A DNA stretch of 64,000 bases from Mycoemilia scoparia. Lineage: Eukaryota; Kickxellomycota; Kickxellomycetes; Kickxellales; Kickxellaceae. Numbering within the stretch: position 1 is the stretch's first letter; every line of letters starts with the position of its first letter. Of the stretch, positions 53,455 through 63,476 are shown in pieces. A model generated the notes under the pieces. That model did no database searches. It had not been told where the DNA came from and saw nothing but the letters and a program-made list of their open reading frames with translations. Both the position numbers and the translations under genes were made by a program. The stretch spans positions 62,001 to 126,000 of the forward strand of contig JANBPU010000017.1 of the NCBI GenBank assembly GCA_027575805.1, read 5' to 3'.

Positions 53455-54930
53455 ATGCCTCAAAGGCTTATTCCATTTGTTGCTAGACATGCAACACAGA
53501 GGGTCGGCATTCCTTTAAGTCGGACCGGGTGTCTTTCGATTTTTGAAAGGCGTCTCCCCATATTAAGCACATGGCCCATTCAACCAAGCCGAAGTATTTC
53601 TCTAAAATCACTAATTACGCCCAAAATAAAGAGCAAAAAGTCAACCCCCTTTTATAGCGGAAATGAAGAAGGAGGCAAGGTAATGCCGCTTTCAAAATCT
53701 CCAAGCAAGGAGATCCGAGAAAAGGCAGCTCTAATAAAAACACATGGAACTTGTCCTATTTGTGCTGACCAGGCAGCTGAGGGCAGCACTCTGGAGGTAA
53801 AGCACCCAGAATTCGAATGTCCAGAATGTGGGTACCCAACCCACTGTAGTGAGGAGCATTGGAACCAAGATAAAAAGCACCATACGGAAGCATGTCACCA
53901 TCTTCGCACAGCAAACCAGGACGAGCACGATCTGCGTTCTGGGCGACAGATGACAGAGTTCGAGTTCCCTTGTAAGTATTGTATACATATATACAAGATA
54001 ACCGTCTGATCTGGTGGCACTTTTAATGAAAGCAACAGCCTATACTCATTATACCTAATGGACCAATACACGTACATGTATATATATATAGCTGCACAGC
54101 TTCCCGAGATGGTTGTCAATATGTCCAGCTGGGATACATTTTTTTACACAAGACAATTCAGGACTGTTGGATCAGCTCAAGCTATGCGGCATGTCAGCAA
54201 GCTATTGACATATCCTATCACTATCGCTGCTGCTCTCCATGCATTGAGCCCATTTACTTTGAGCACGGGGCTGACAGCCGAGGGTCTCAAATCAATAACC
54301 GCACTGAGGGCCACAATGAAAGAACATGAGATGGCCCAGAGCGACAAACAGATGGCGTCGCATGTAAGACCTCTTCGTCTATTCATACTTGGAGCACGGG
54401 CAGAAGCGATGCTGCCACCCCATATATTTTTGCAGCTATCATACCTTTTCCCACACAGCCCGCTGCACATATACTTTATCGGGCCTGAGTGCATACCTTC
54501 CCCAGATCAAAGCCAAACCACAGTTTCTGTAACGCCGAAGTTGGTATTGAAATTCTACAAAGATTTGTTCCATGAAGCCATCTGGAACTTTACGCCATTC
54601 GATCCTTATACCGATGCCTTCTTTATGTTCAGCCCCGGCCTCGGCCATCCTTTGGGTCGTCCGATATGGTCTCCAACCATTAGCAAGCTTCTCGAAACAA
54701 AGTGCTCTGTTTTTGCCACTGGATTCCACGAGGATGATCTCCACCGTGATATAGACGTTCTATCTGAGGACTTTGGCTCGGAAATAGATTGGTTGCTAGA
54801 GTCACAGATAAACCCATTCCGTAGCCTTAAGCGGGACTTTAGCATTAGGGACCTGAGGGAGTGGGCTGTGGCCAACTGGGGCATCTATGCTTTCCGTGGC
54901 AAGCGCTACGAAGTACAACACAACTCATAG
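53455..54930 (+). CDS. MSS51: Mitochondrial translational activator Mss51
   Basis: Two exons, 53455-53971 and 54092-54930, join in phase 1 and give 451 residues. The N-terminal ~60 residues are basic and free of acids (RLIPFVARHATQRVGIPLSR), a mitochondrial presequence. A MYND-like zinc-binding segment at ~100-147 has Cys100/Cys103, Cys122/Cys125, Cys131 and His/Cys ligands to Cys147 (CPICADQ, ECPECGYPTHC, HHTEAC). The C-terminal domain (WDTFFYTRQFRTVGSAQAMR, then LLTYPITIAAALH) is the Mss51 core. In yeast, Mss51 activates COX1 mRNA translation and binds newly made Cox1. The length fits the family. Confidence 0.9.
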
Positions 54931-55552
54931 TTGAATAGCCTTCAGCCTTTCACCCCAACCTGTCATAATCATAGGGATATAACATTTCAATACAAGCAAG
55001 CAATCTTTCAAAATAATATCGAATTAGTAGCTCCAATAGAACCATTCATTGACACATATTTTATTCGTTTTACTATTGATTGAACCCAGGATATGCGATT
55101 CTGGTTAGGCCAAATTACAGGCCCAAATAATAGCCTTAACTGGACAGGATGCTGTTTTTGTAATCAAAATCAAGTGTAAACGCGTTTCGTAGAAGCGCGT
55201 TGATGGGGCTTTATTAGGGAAAGGGTGCCTTTTGGGTGTGAGCATAAGCAAAAATTGATGCGAAAGCAGTAAAAATGTAATACAGTTTTCAACATGAGGG
55301 TTTTTGTTTTTAGACAACATTTACCTAGCTAGTTATTTTTCTGCTTTCATTTCTTTGTTTTTCCCCACTATTTGTTTTTTGGCCTCCAATATTATCTGGT
55401 GGAAAGCTTCCTGTTAGAGAGCACTTTGTTTAAACAACAGCATCTCCACAACAAGAAGTAGAAAAGCGCTTGAGCTTACACATATTTGACACTCCAATAT
55501 CTAGACAAGTACCTGCAGGTGTTCCACTTATAACACACCGTAAAAATCCACG
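54931..55552. other. Intergenic interval, no gene seen
   Basis: This is the upstream region of RCC1. Its last ~180 bases are rich in TTTTC/CAACA words. No repeat element or ORF of interest is seen. Confidence 0.45.
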
Positions 55553-57487
55553 ATGCCTGGACGTGCCAAAGCTACATCATCCGCTGCTGCTGTCAAAAGC
55601 AAAGGTTCCGCCAAAAGTATGTACTTTTTTCAGATTCAAGTTCCAATAACATTTCTTTTTTCTCATATATTGAGGATGCTAACCATGTATTATCACTCTG
55701 CATCAGGAGCCCGATCTAGCGATCCTGCCCCCACTCAGCAGAAGACTACAAAGAAGAGAAAGATAGAATCCACCCCCACAGAGGCGGAGAAGCCAGTGGC
55801 CTCTAAGCCTAAGGCTAAGCCCAAGACTACCACCGCCAAGTCGACTGCCAGCAAGGACAAGAAATCCAAGACAAAGAAGCAGGCAGCCACTGCTACCACC
55901 AACACCACTACCAAGGAAAAGCCTGCATCAAAAGCTAAAAAGGCTGCTGAGAAGGCACCAAAGCCCAAGGAGGAAAAGCCAGCGAAAGCAAAGGCAGAGA
56001 AGAAGGCCCCAGCAAAGGATGCCACCAAGAAAACTACTGGCAAGAAGCCCACAGAAAAGAAGGAAAAGGTAGAGAAGAAGACTTCAGCCAAAACAAAGAA
56101 GGCTACAGAAGAGGTCGAAAAGAGAAAGGTAAAAAAACCAAAGAGCGTCAAAGCTCCTAAAGCGCCAAAGGCTCCAAAGGCCCCCAAGGCTCCTCGTCCC
56201 ATCACATTCCCAAAGCGCAAGGTCCGTCATGAAGTCAATAAACCAGCAGTGCTCAACACCGTGGTTGGAACGGTCTTTGTGTTTGGAAGCGGCGATTGTG
56301 GTCAGCTTGGTCTCACTGATGACATGGTCGAGCGCAAAAAGCCTTATCCCGTACCATCCCTCGCTAACACCAATATTGTTGACATTTCATCCGGAGGTCT
56401 TCACAACATGGCCATAACAAAGGACGGAAAACTTTGGTCGTGGGGGTGCAACGACCAAAAGGCTCTGGGAAGGTCTGGTGAGGAATTTGAGGCAGAAAAG
56501 GTCGATGCTATTGAGAATCTCGAAATTGCCAAGGTTGCATGTGGTGATTCAGTTTCTGTTGCCCTAACGAAAGATGGGTATGTGTATGGATGCGGAACTT
56601 TCCGAAGCGCTGAGGGCATCATGGGCTTTTCTCCAGACACAAATATCCAACCTACTTTGGTACTTATAAAGGAGCTCATCCACGAGGTCGTAGTTGATAT
56701 CACAGCAGGCGCTGATCACATTCTGGCCTTGACTGCTGAAGGTGAAGTATATACCTGGGGCAACGGCCAGCAGGCCCAGCTTGGACGACGCATCATCGAG
56801 CGCCGTCGCAACGATGGCTTGCGCCCAGCTAAGCTATCTTTGGCTAACATTGTCGGAATCGGTGCTGGATCATACCACTCGTTTGCTATTGATGCTGATG
56901 GAACACTGTTTTCTTGGGGTCTAAACAACTTTTTCCAGTGTGGATTGAACGCCATTGATGGTGGTGACAACCCACTTATCCCAGAGCCAACTGAGGTTGC
57001 AGGATTAAAGGGTATCCCAATTGCTAAGGCCGTTGGTGGTGAGCACCATTCTCTTGTTCTCTCTCGCGCCGGCGACATTTATGCCTTCGGGCGCTCAGAC
57101 TCTTACCAAACTGGTCTTAGTTTCCAGACTATCCCCATAAAATCGCTTCCAAAAAGTGAACTTGAGCGCCCCGTCGTCAAGGAAGCATTGAATGCAGGTG
57201 ACAGCAATGATGATGAACAATCCCAGCACAAAAAGGCTGTGATCTTGCCCACCAAGCTAGAATCTCTCACCAGCGTTGAGGATGTGATTTGTGGATCTAA
57301 CCACAACTTTGTCATTACCAAAAACGGAAAGCTGTACAGCTGGGGCTATGGCGAGATGAGCCAGCTTGGAAATGGCCAGGAATGCGATGAAAAGGTTCCA
57401 AAAGAAGTGACTGGACAGAAAATTGAAGGCAAAAAAATACTCAAGGTCACTGCTGGTGGACAGCACTCGGTTCTCTTGTGCTCATAA
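55553..57487 (+). CDS. RCC1: Ran guanine nucleotide exchange factor RCC1 (Prp20/Pim1) with histone-H1-like N-terminus
   Basis: Two exons, 55553-55616 and 55707-57487, join in phase 1 and give 614 residues. Residues ~22-205 are almost wholly Lys/Ala/Pro/Thr (KAEKKAPAKDATKKTTGKKP) and include tandem KAP triplets near residue 195. Seven RCC1 propeller repeats start at ~212: VFVFGSGDCGQLGLTDD, then LWSWGCNDQKALGR, VYTWGNGQQAQLGR, LFSWGLNNFFQCGL, IYAFGRSDSYQTGL and LYSWGYGEMSQLGN. RCC1 charges Ran with GTP on chromatin and so drives nuclear transport and spindle assembly. The usual fungal proteins have a much shorter N-terminus, so this one probably has extra DNA or nucleosome binding. Identity is very confident. 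Confidence 0.9.
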   Translation: MPGRAKATSSAAAVKSKGSAKSMYFFQIQVPITFLFSHILRMLTMYYHSASGARSSDPAPTQQKTTKKRKIESTPTEAEKPVASKPKAKPKTTTAKSTASKDKKSKTKKQAATATTNTTTKEKPASKAKKAAEKAPKPKEEKPAKAKAEKKAPAKDATKKTTGKKPTEKKEKVEKKTSAKTKKATEEVEKRKVKKPKSVKAPKAPKAPKAPKAPRPITFPKRKVRHEVNKPAVLNTVVGTVFVFGSGDCGQLGLTDDMVERKKPYPVPSLANTNIVDISSGGLHNMAITKDGKLWSWGCNDQKALGRSGEEFEAEKVDAIENLEIAKVACGDSVSVALTKDGYVYGCGTFRSAEGIMGFSPDTNIQPTLVLIKELIHEVVVDITAGADHILALTAEGEVYTWGNGQQAQLGRRIIERRRNDGLRPAKLSLANIVGIGAGSYHSFAIDADGTLFSWGLNNFFQCGLNAIDGGDNPLIPEPTEVAGLKGIPIAKAVGGEHHSLVLSRAGDIYAFGRSDSYQTGLSFQTIPIKSLPKSELERPVVKEALNAGDSNDDEQSQHKKAVILPTKLESLTSVEDVICGSNHNFVITKNGKLYSWGYGEMSQLGNGQECDEKVPKEVTGQKIEGKKILKVTAGGQHSVLLCS

Positions 57488-58612
57488 ACCTACCTTTCTA
57501 TAGAATATCTTGCAAGCATTTGTAATGTCTACTTTGTCTATATTCTATATATGTGGCTGTATTTTACAAGCATGACTCGAGTGGATCATCATTACTTTTG
57601 TCATTTCGAATCATATCCTACTTTGGGTGTATACCAATTTAAAGGTACCTTGTAAAGTGCAACAGTCACAGATAATATAATACTTTTTTATGATAATCGA
57701 TGAAATTGGCCCTTCAATAAAGATTTTTAACGATATTACAGATCACAATTGGGCACGTTGTTATGAGGGTATGATTCTTTTTATTTTAGGGGTTAAAAGA
57801 TAAGGGCGTTGATGCATTGGCTGGTCGCTTGTCTAGATGACCCGGATTTGGGTTTATATAACCACAGGATATCAAGCTTTGGTATGTAGGCCTGGAATTT
57901 CTAATTCAATTTACCGTGGTCGCCAAGAATCCTTTCTCTAAAGCATTTCTAGCAGAATTAACTTGGTAGTGTATTCCTTGGTGAGTGTTGGTGGAGAATT
58001 ATATAAATCGGCAACAACAGAAACATCGATGAGAGGCTCAAAATTTGGGTATAGCAGCTTGGTTTATTTTTGAGCACCAAGGACAAGCCGCCATCTGTGA
58101 CTAACCTAGAGCTTTGCAATAGCTTGTCTTTAATTGCTTTGCACCCACCAAGGCCCCCAGCCCCATCTAAACACATGCCCAAAAATGTAGATCTAGGAGT
58201 AGCACTACCACTGCTCTTCTGTATGACATCCACCCCAATGCCAATCCAGCCTGTGAGATTTTGCACTAGTGTGGGATTATTAGTTATCTAGCGAGCTCAC
58301 ACGAACAGTGTTTGTGACGGCTTTTGTCTGTAGGCCACGCACACACGCACTGTGTCAATCAAAACCGAATTTGATCAATCACTTTGCTAGAGGGGCGTGT
58401 TTCTTTTTGGGATCTATTTATGCTTTGGTCCAGAGTCAAGACGAGTGGAGAGGTCTATAAAGCAAGATGGGAATAAACAAAGGGGCCCCTCTCCACCTCT
58501 TTGTACGTTTTCTCGGACACCACCCCGCAAAAATACCAACTCTCTGTTTCCTTTCCAACCTTTTCCTCCATATTATATAGGCTCCTATACACCATAGCCA
58601 CAACATTACACA
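57488..58612. other. Intergenic interval, no gene seen
   Basis: 1.1 kb between RCC1 and YHM2. Overlapping short ORFs on both strands (57958-58291) have no recognisable features. The last ~100 bases are the C/T-rich YHM2 promoter with a weak TATTATATAG element at 58571-58580. Confidence 0.45.
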
Positions 58613-59922
58613 ATGTCTGCTACGAAACCAACATTGAATGAGAATGAACAGGCAGGCTCCCCCACACCAGTCGAAAAGAAGTCGATTTCCTGGCGCAACA
58701 TTGCCATTGGTGGCGCCATTCAGACATTCGAAGTTTCGACTCTTGGCCAGCCATTCGAGGTTCTCAAAACACACCTTGCTGGTATGTGCTGATGCAATTT
58801 AATCTGCCTGGAATGTGTTTGCATCGGAGCCAGAAATCTAGGCAGTAAAAGTATTAACAAGCCCAAATTGCTCGTTTATTGTATAGCGCATCGTGGTGAC
58901 AATCTAGCCACTGCATTCAAAAAGACATATGCACGTGGTGGTGTGGCCGGATTTTACCAGGGACTGATACCCGTAAGTCGGATCATAGCATACATGTGAT
59001 ATTTCTCACTGTCGCACTTTTTTCAAATAGACATGTGTGTGTGTATGCTATCTTGGATGATGCCAGCGGAAATGCACACCGTCTAATTTTAGCCCCGTAC
59101 TGACAATGCCGGTGGTTTTTATTATTTGTAGTGGGCTTGGATAGAGGCTGCAACAAAAGGCGGTGTCTTGCTCTTCACGTCGTCGGAGCTCGAATATCAT
59201 GCACGCCGGGCAGGTGTATCCCAATCAATGGCTGGTGTCCTTGGTGGAATGGGTGGAGGTGTTGCCCAGGCCTACACTACGATGGGCTTCTGTACCTTCA
59301 TGAAGACCGTCGAGGTCACTCGCCACAAGATGCCTGGCGAGAATGTATCTACCTGGAATGTTGCTTACCAGGTCTTCCAGAAGGAGGGGATCCGCGGCCT
59401 TAATAAGGGTGTGTCTGCAGTAGCTCTGCGCCAGATGACAAACTGGGGATCGCGTCTTGGTAAGCATTTTACGCTGCTCTCTGCAAAGAAAGCTTTCAAG
59501 GTGGATGTTGTAGATCGTTGATTCTTCTGCATTCATGATGCTAATGTAATATCTATTATACGCCCTGCCGTTTAGGTATCGCACGAGTCACAGAAAGTGT
59601 TATTCGCGGGTCGGACAAGAACCGTAAACTAACCGTCCCAGAAAGAATTCTTGCCTCTGCTGTGGGTGGTGCTTTGGCTTGCTGGAACCAGCCTCTTGAG
59701 GTCATCCGTGTTGAGATGCAGAGCCAGGCCAAGGCGGCTGATAGGCCAAAGAACCTCAACATATTCTCCACTGGCAAGTACATCTACGATAGAAACGGCG
59801 TTCTCGGATTCTATAGAGGCGTGACCCCACGTATCGGGCTGAGCGTCTATCTCACCATCTGCATGGTATTTGGTGGCGATAGTGTGAAGGCGTACTTTTC
59901 AGAAAAGTCCAAGAACAAGTAA
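58613..59922 (+). CDS. YHM2: Mitochondrial citrate/2-oxoglutarate carrier YHM2
   Basis: Four exons, 58613-58781, 58887-58972, 59132-59459 and 59576-59922, give 309 residues. The diagnostic YHM2 segments are [39 protein letters not shown] and TVEVTRHK. Repeat 1 has [11 protein letters not shown] in place of the usual PxDxxK, and repeat 3 has [11 protein letters not shown]; both departures are typical of this subfamily. Yeast Yhm2 exchanges citrate for 2-oxoglutarate to export reducing power for NADPH, and has been linked to mitochondrial DNA maintenance. It lies ~3.5 kb from the delta-12 desaturase, and both serve lipid synthesis, though nothing shows co-regulation. Identity is very confident. 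Confidence 0.95.
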
Positions 59923-60359
59923 TTCCGGAAATACATGGCTTGGATCCATGTCACAACGGATCAGGGGCACCTGCGTATTCTATAAAACCACTGTTAGATG
60001 ATATAATTTATTGGCTAATGCATGTACTTGGTTCTCTCTTGCCAGCTTGGTCATATTTATCTCTTTTCCATTTTACAGACTGTTATATCTACCTGATTGA
60101 TTTTTCTACCAAATTTTATAAATACACTTTCAATTTTCCAGTGTGGCTAGGCACACACACACACACACAAAAATATCCCACCCTATCCCATAAATCTCGT
60201 GTTGTCCATACGAATTGGTTAATTTAGGTTAAAGCCCAACACCAACTATGATGCTGGCGGATTGAGATCAGACGCTGTTTTATTGAATTGGGTTGGATAA
60301 ATATATACACAAACATCACTAGCTTTCAATGTCTTAGAAATCATATTGATGATACATCT
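59923..60359. other. Intergenic interval, no gene seen
   Basis: It contains a (CA)n run at 60153-60168. The frame upstream of the CDK10-like ATG is open for ~70 bases with no earlier family match. Confidence 0.45.
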
Positions 60360-62376
60360 ATGAGCGAAAGAACAATGCTGGACTTTTCAGGAGAACCTAT
60401 AAATCTACCCATGGGCGACTTTAGTGGCGAGTGTTTGAGGGTAGATGACTTTGCAAAGCTAAATAGGCTTGGAGAAGGCACATATGGAATAGTATAGTAG
60501 GTATACGCCCATTGTCAACTATTTACCAAAGATACGGGAAAATAACGCTGATACCATATGATGATACACTGATGCTAGCCGAGCCAAGAATAAAAAGACG
60601 GGCCAGATAGTGGCACTGAAGAGGCTACGAACAGACTTTTCAGAGGGAGATGGCAAAATACCCCTATCAAGCTTTCGGGAGCTCATGGTTCTGCGCAAAC
60701 TGAGGCATAAGAACGTTATCAATGTTATTGATGTGGCGGTTGGCGATAATCTAGAAACAGTGTTTATGGTGATGCCATATTGTGAGCAGGTATGCCATAA
60801 TAATATACACTGCTTGTGTTATAAATAGCAGCATTGTACAGACCGTTGTGCAATGCACTGCAGTGGCAGTAAATACAAATCAGTGGTTTTAACACCTTTG
60901 TCTGTGTGTGTGTGTGTGTATATATACAGGACTTGGGAAATCTTTTGGACTCGACAACATCACCATTTACACAAGCAGATGGTAAAGTAGCTCATCAATG
61001 CTTATTATATCGACCATTCAAAATACACAGATTGGATCCTTCTTGATTTATTTTTTGGCCGTCAGTAAAGTGTCTTATGCACCAGTTTCTCTCTGGGCTC
61101 GAGTATTGCCATCGGAATTACATTATGCACAGGCAAGTAGACAGCAGTCCTGTTGGATTGGCTGGCATTTCCAGGAATTATGTATCATTAATCAGATATC
61201 GATCATGCTTGTTGCCTTATAGGGATCTCAAGATGTCAAATCTGCTTTTGACATCCGATGGAATATTGAAAATTGGTCAGTAGATTTGATGGGTGCTGCT
61301 GCTAGCCCAGGATTGCTGGACATGCAAATGGGTACAGCAAACTTAGTAACAATGGGCTTAAACGTGGTATTGAACTATAGCCGACTTTGGGCTTTCCAGA
61401 TCATTTCACCACTCGATCCAGACAATGACACCGTCAATTGTCACGCTATGGTATCGAGCACCGGAGATCCTTTTTGGGTCACAAACATACACAAGATCAG
61501 TAGACCTGTGGTAAGGCATGGGATAAATCAATGTGACCAATTGTCATAGAGGCAAGTATTTTTGGAGGGTGGCTATTTGGCAAGTTCTCCATCAAGAGGA
61601 AACAAATTGGTGCCTTCATGCATTCCCTGCAAGTCGGCCCATAGCCTATGCATTTTAGCTGTAATCTGTCAGATTATTGGCTACTATCCAGGGTATTCTT
61701 CTGGTACACCTTTAAAGGAGATTTTGTCATTTGATAATCAACTGCGACCAGCACATAGCCATTGACCGCCAAAAGGTACCGCCCTTCAAAAAGTATCGCC
61801 CATATGACATGCTGCCAATTTATAACAGCGGTAATGGTAACAAGCAGCTGCGTATGATGGTGATTTTCATTAAAGGTCGGCTGGGTGCATTTTTGCCGAG
61901 TTTCTCATATCGCGACCGCTGCTTCCGGGGGCATCAGAGATGCAGCAGATCTGCTTGATAATAGAAAAGCTGGGTACGCCCAACCAGGAAATATGGCCTG
62001 GCTTCAAGTCGCTCCCGCTTGCCAAAAAGCTCACGCTGCCTCAACAAAGGCAAGTTAAGCCGATCTCTTAGAGCACACGCATACCCTCGAGTGTTTTCCA
62101 TAAATTTCACATGTTTGCAAACCATTTCTTCCCCTGCTTGATAATAGACACAATACGCTCAGCCAGGCAATCCCAGGAGCGACTGGGCAGACCATCGCGC
62201 TACTCAACGCCCTTCTAGCCTATGACCCGCGCATGAGAATTTCTGCGAGAAAGGCGCTCAAACACCCCTATTTCAAAGAGATGCCAGCAGCCCAGCACCC
62301 GGCAATGCTCCCAACATTTCCCGAGATTAGAAATATTCCGGGGGCGGCTTCAAGCACAAATGAGAAAAGACTATGA
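60360..62376 (+). CDS. CDK10: CDK10-like cyclin-dependent kinase
   Basis: Eight exons: 60360-60496, 60579-60789, 60930-60981, 61066-61132, 61223-61275, 61381-61510, 61876-62049 and 62148-62376. They give 350 residues in frame. All kinase motifs are present: [14 protein letters not shown] (catalytic Lys), the cyclin-binding helix PLSSFRE (PISSLRE in animal CDK10), HRDLKMSN, ADFGL, and [18 protein letters not shown] and WPGFKSLPL also match CDK10. The insert-region sequence and tail ([10 protein letters not shown]) fit a full-length kinase. Introns 4 and 7 need GC donors (CAG or AAG, then GCAAGT). Intron 6 (61511-61875) carries the nested A/B repeat. Its partner is likely a cyclin-M/L-type cyclin, by analogy only. 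Confidence 0.85.
61546..61810. mobile_element. MITE-like element, family A copy 7, with a nested B element, in a CDK10 intron
   Basis: The left end GTCATAGAGGCAAGTATTTT and right end AAAAAGTATCGCCCATATGA are inverted copies; the terminal repeats extend over ~30 imperfect bases. A B-family element occupies 61577-61733. The A interior is otherwise almost gone, leaving ACATAGCCATTGACCGCC. The exon-flanking splice sites are intact. Confidence 0.7.
61577..61733. mobile_element. MITE-like element, family B copy 8, nested in A copy 7
   Basis: It reads in reverse relative to copy 6. The left end is GGCAAGTTCTCCATCAAGAG and the right end GGTACACCTTTAAAGGAGAT. The core (reverse orientation) CTATGCATTTTAGCTGTAAT is preceded by GCATTCCCTGCAAGTCGG, matching copies 3 and 6. 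Confidence 0.75.
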
Positions 62377-63476
62377 ACTGCGCGCGCTTTGCTGAAAGGC
62401 GATGTCCACACGCACATGTTTCAACAATAGCCTTTAGGTGTGGACAGAGCTGCCTTTTTGCCAGCTTCACAATGTGCAGTAGGAATGATGCTAGTAAACA
62501 AGATACTGGCACAATAACAATGCAATTAAAATTTAGAATTTCAAAGAGGTGGCTTCTTTGTAAGACCACGACACTTTTTATAATACAAGAATACTGAAGC
62601 GACACTGCTTGCATGCTGAAAACCATGCCATCCCGGCTGCTTATTATAGATCACACACACACACACACGGGCTACTGCCACCCTCCCCCTTTGGGTGTGT
62701 TGATGGACTCATAGAGAAAATCATATTGTGACTGTCTTGAAAAAAAGAAAATTGGCCAGATGCACACCATGCAAAAGCGCTGAATCGGAGACACAAGCAT
62801 TGGCTGCTTGGCCAATGGTTTTATGTGAACCAGCCAGAATCAGTGTGAAAGGGAGAAGTGGGCCTGCAAGCCAAGCGGACCTTCTTCCAGTGGTTGTAAG
62901 CAGGCAGAGGCTGTCGAGTATTCCTGGAGTTTAGGACTGGCACCAATGCGGGAAATTGCAGCACGATAGGTATAAAATTGTCTTTTGTGTGGCCAGCTCA
63001 TGTTTGTGCTAGGCCAGAGATCCTATGCAATGCCTCAAAGGCGCATTTGCTGTTTGCCTATTCGACCTTATCGCCCACAGTGCGAATGCAAAAATCGCTT
63101 GAACAGGCACACCCGTATCTGGCGGACTGATTTTGCTGGATTGGCCAATAGAGCGTGTTTTGGGGTTAAATTCGAAAAAAACTTTGGCTTATCCAACCCA
63201 CTGTGAATCTTGCTGACGGCTGGCACACTGCTGTTGGATCCCAGTGGTGATGGCGGTTGCAACAGCAGTAGTGGTAGCATCTGGAGTGCGTCAAGCTTTG
63301 CCGTCTGTCTTTTAACCAAGGCGGTTGCTATAAAATAGGGCTCATCTGGGCGCCATCTCGTTCTGATGTGCTCGCTTCCTTGCTTTCCTTTTACTATAGA
63401 TTTTCCTCTCCAAGGCGTCACGCTGATTTTGAGCACTCGCTTCGCCTAGTTAGCCTTGTCCGAACCCCCAGCCATC
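62377..63476. other. Intergenic interval upstream of the desaturase
   Basis: It contains a (CA)n run at 62651-62668. A TATA box lies at 63329-63337. ORFs on both strands, including a 122-codon minus frame at 63068-63436, overlap the promoter and look like chance. Confidence 0.45.
63329..63337 (+). promoter_or_regulatory. TATA box of the delta-12 desaturase gene
   Basis: TATAAAATA lies 148 bases before the ATG at 63477, with a C/T-rich leader between (CTTCCTTGCTTTCCTTTTAC). Confidence 0.6.

Noticed and set aside
55735..56220. 161-codon minus-strand ORF opposite the RCC1 N-terminus
   Set aside because: It is the antisense of a Lys/Ala/Pro-rich coding stretch, which produces a long artefactual Phe/Ala/Leu frame.
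62377..63476. Possible extra gene upstream of the desaturase (122-codon minus ORF and others)
   Set aside because: The frames overlap the TATA box and leader of the desaturase, lack domains and have no splice support.
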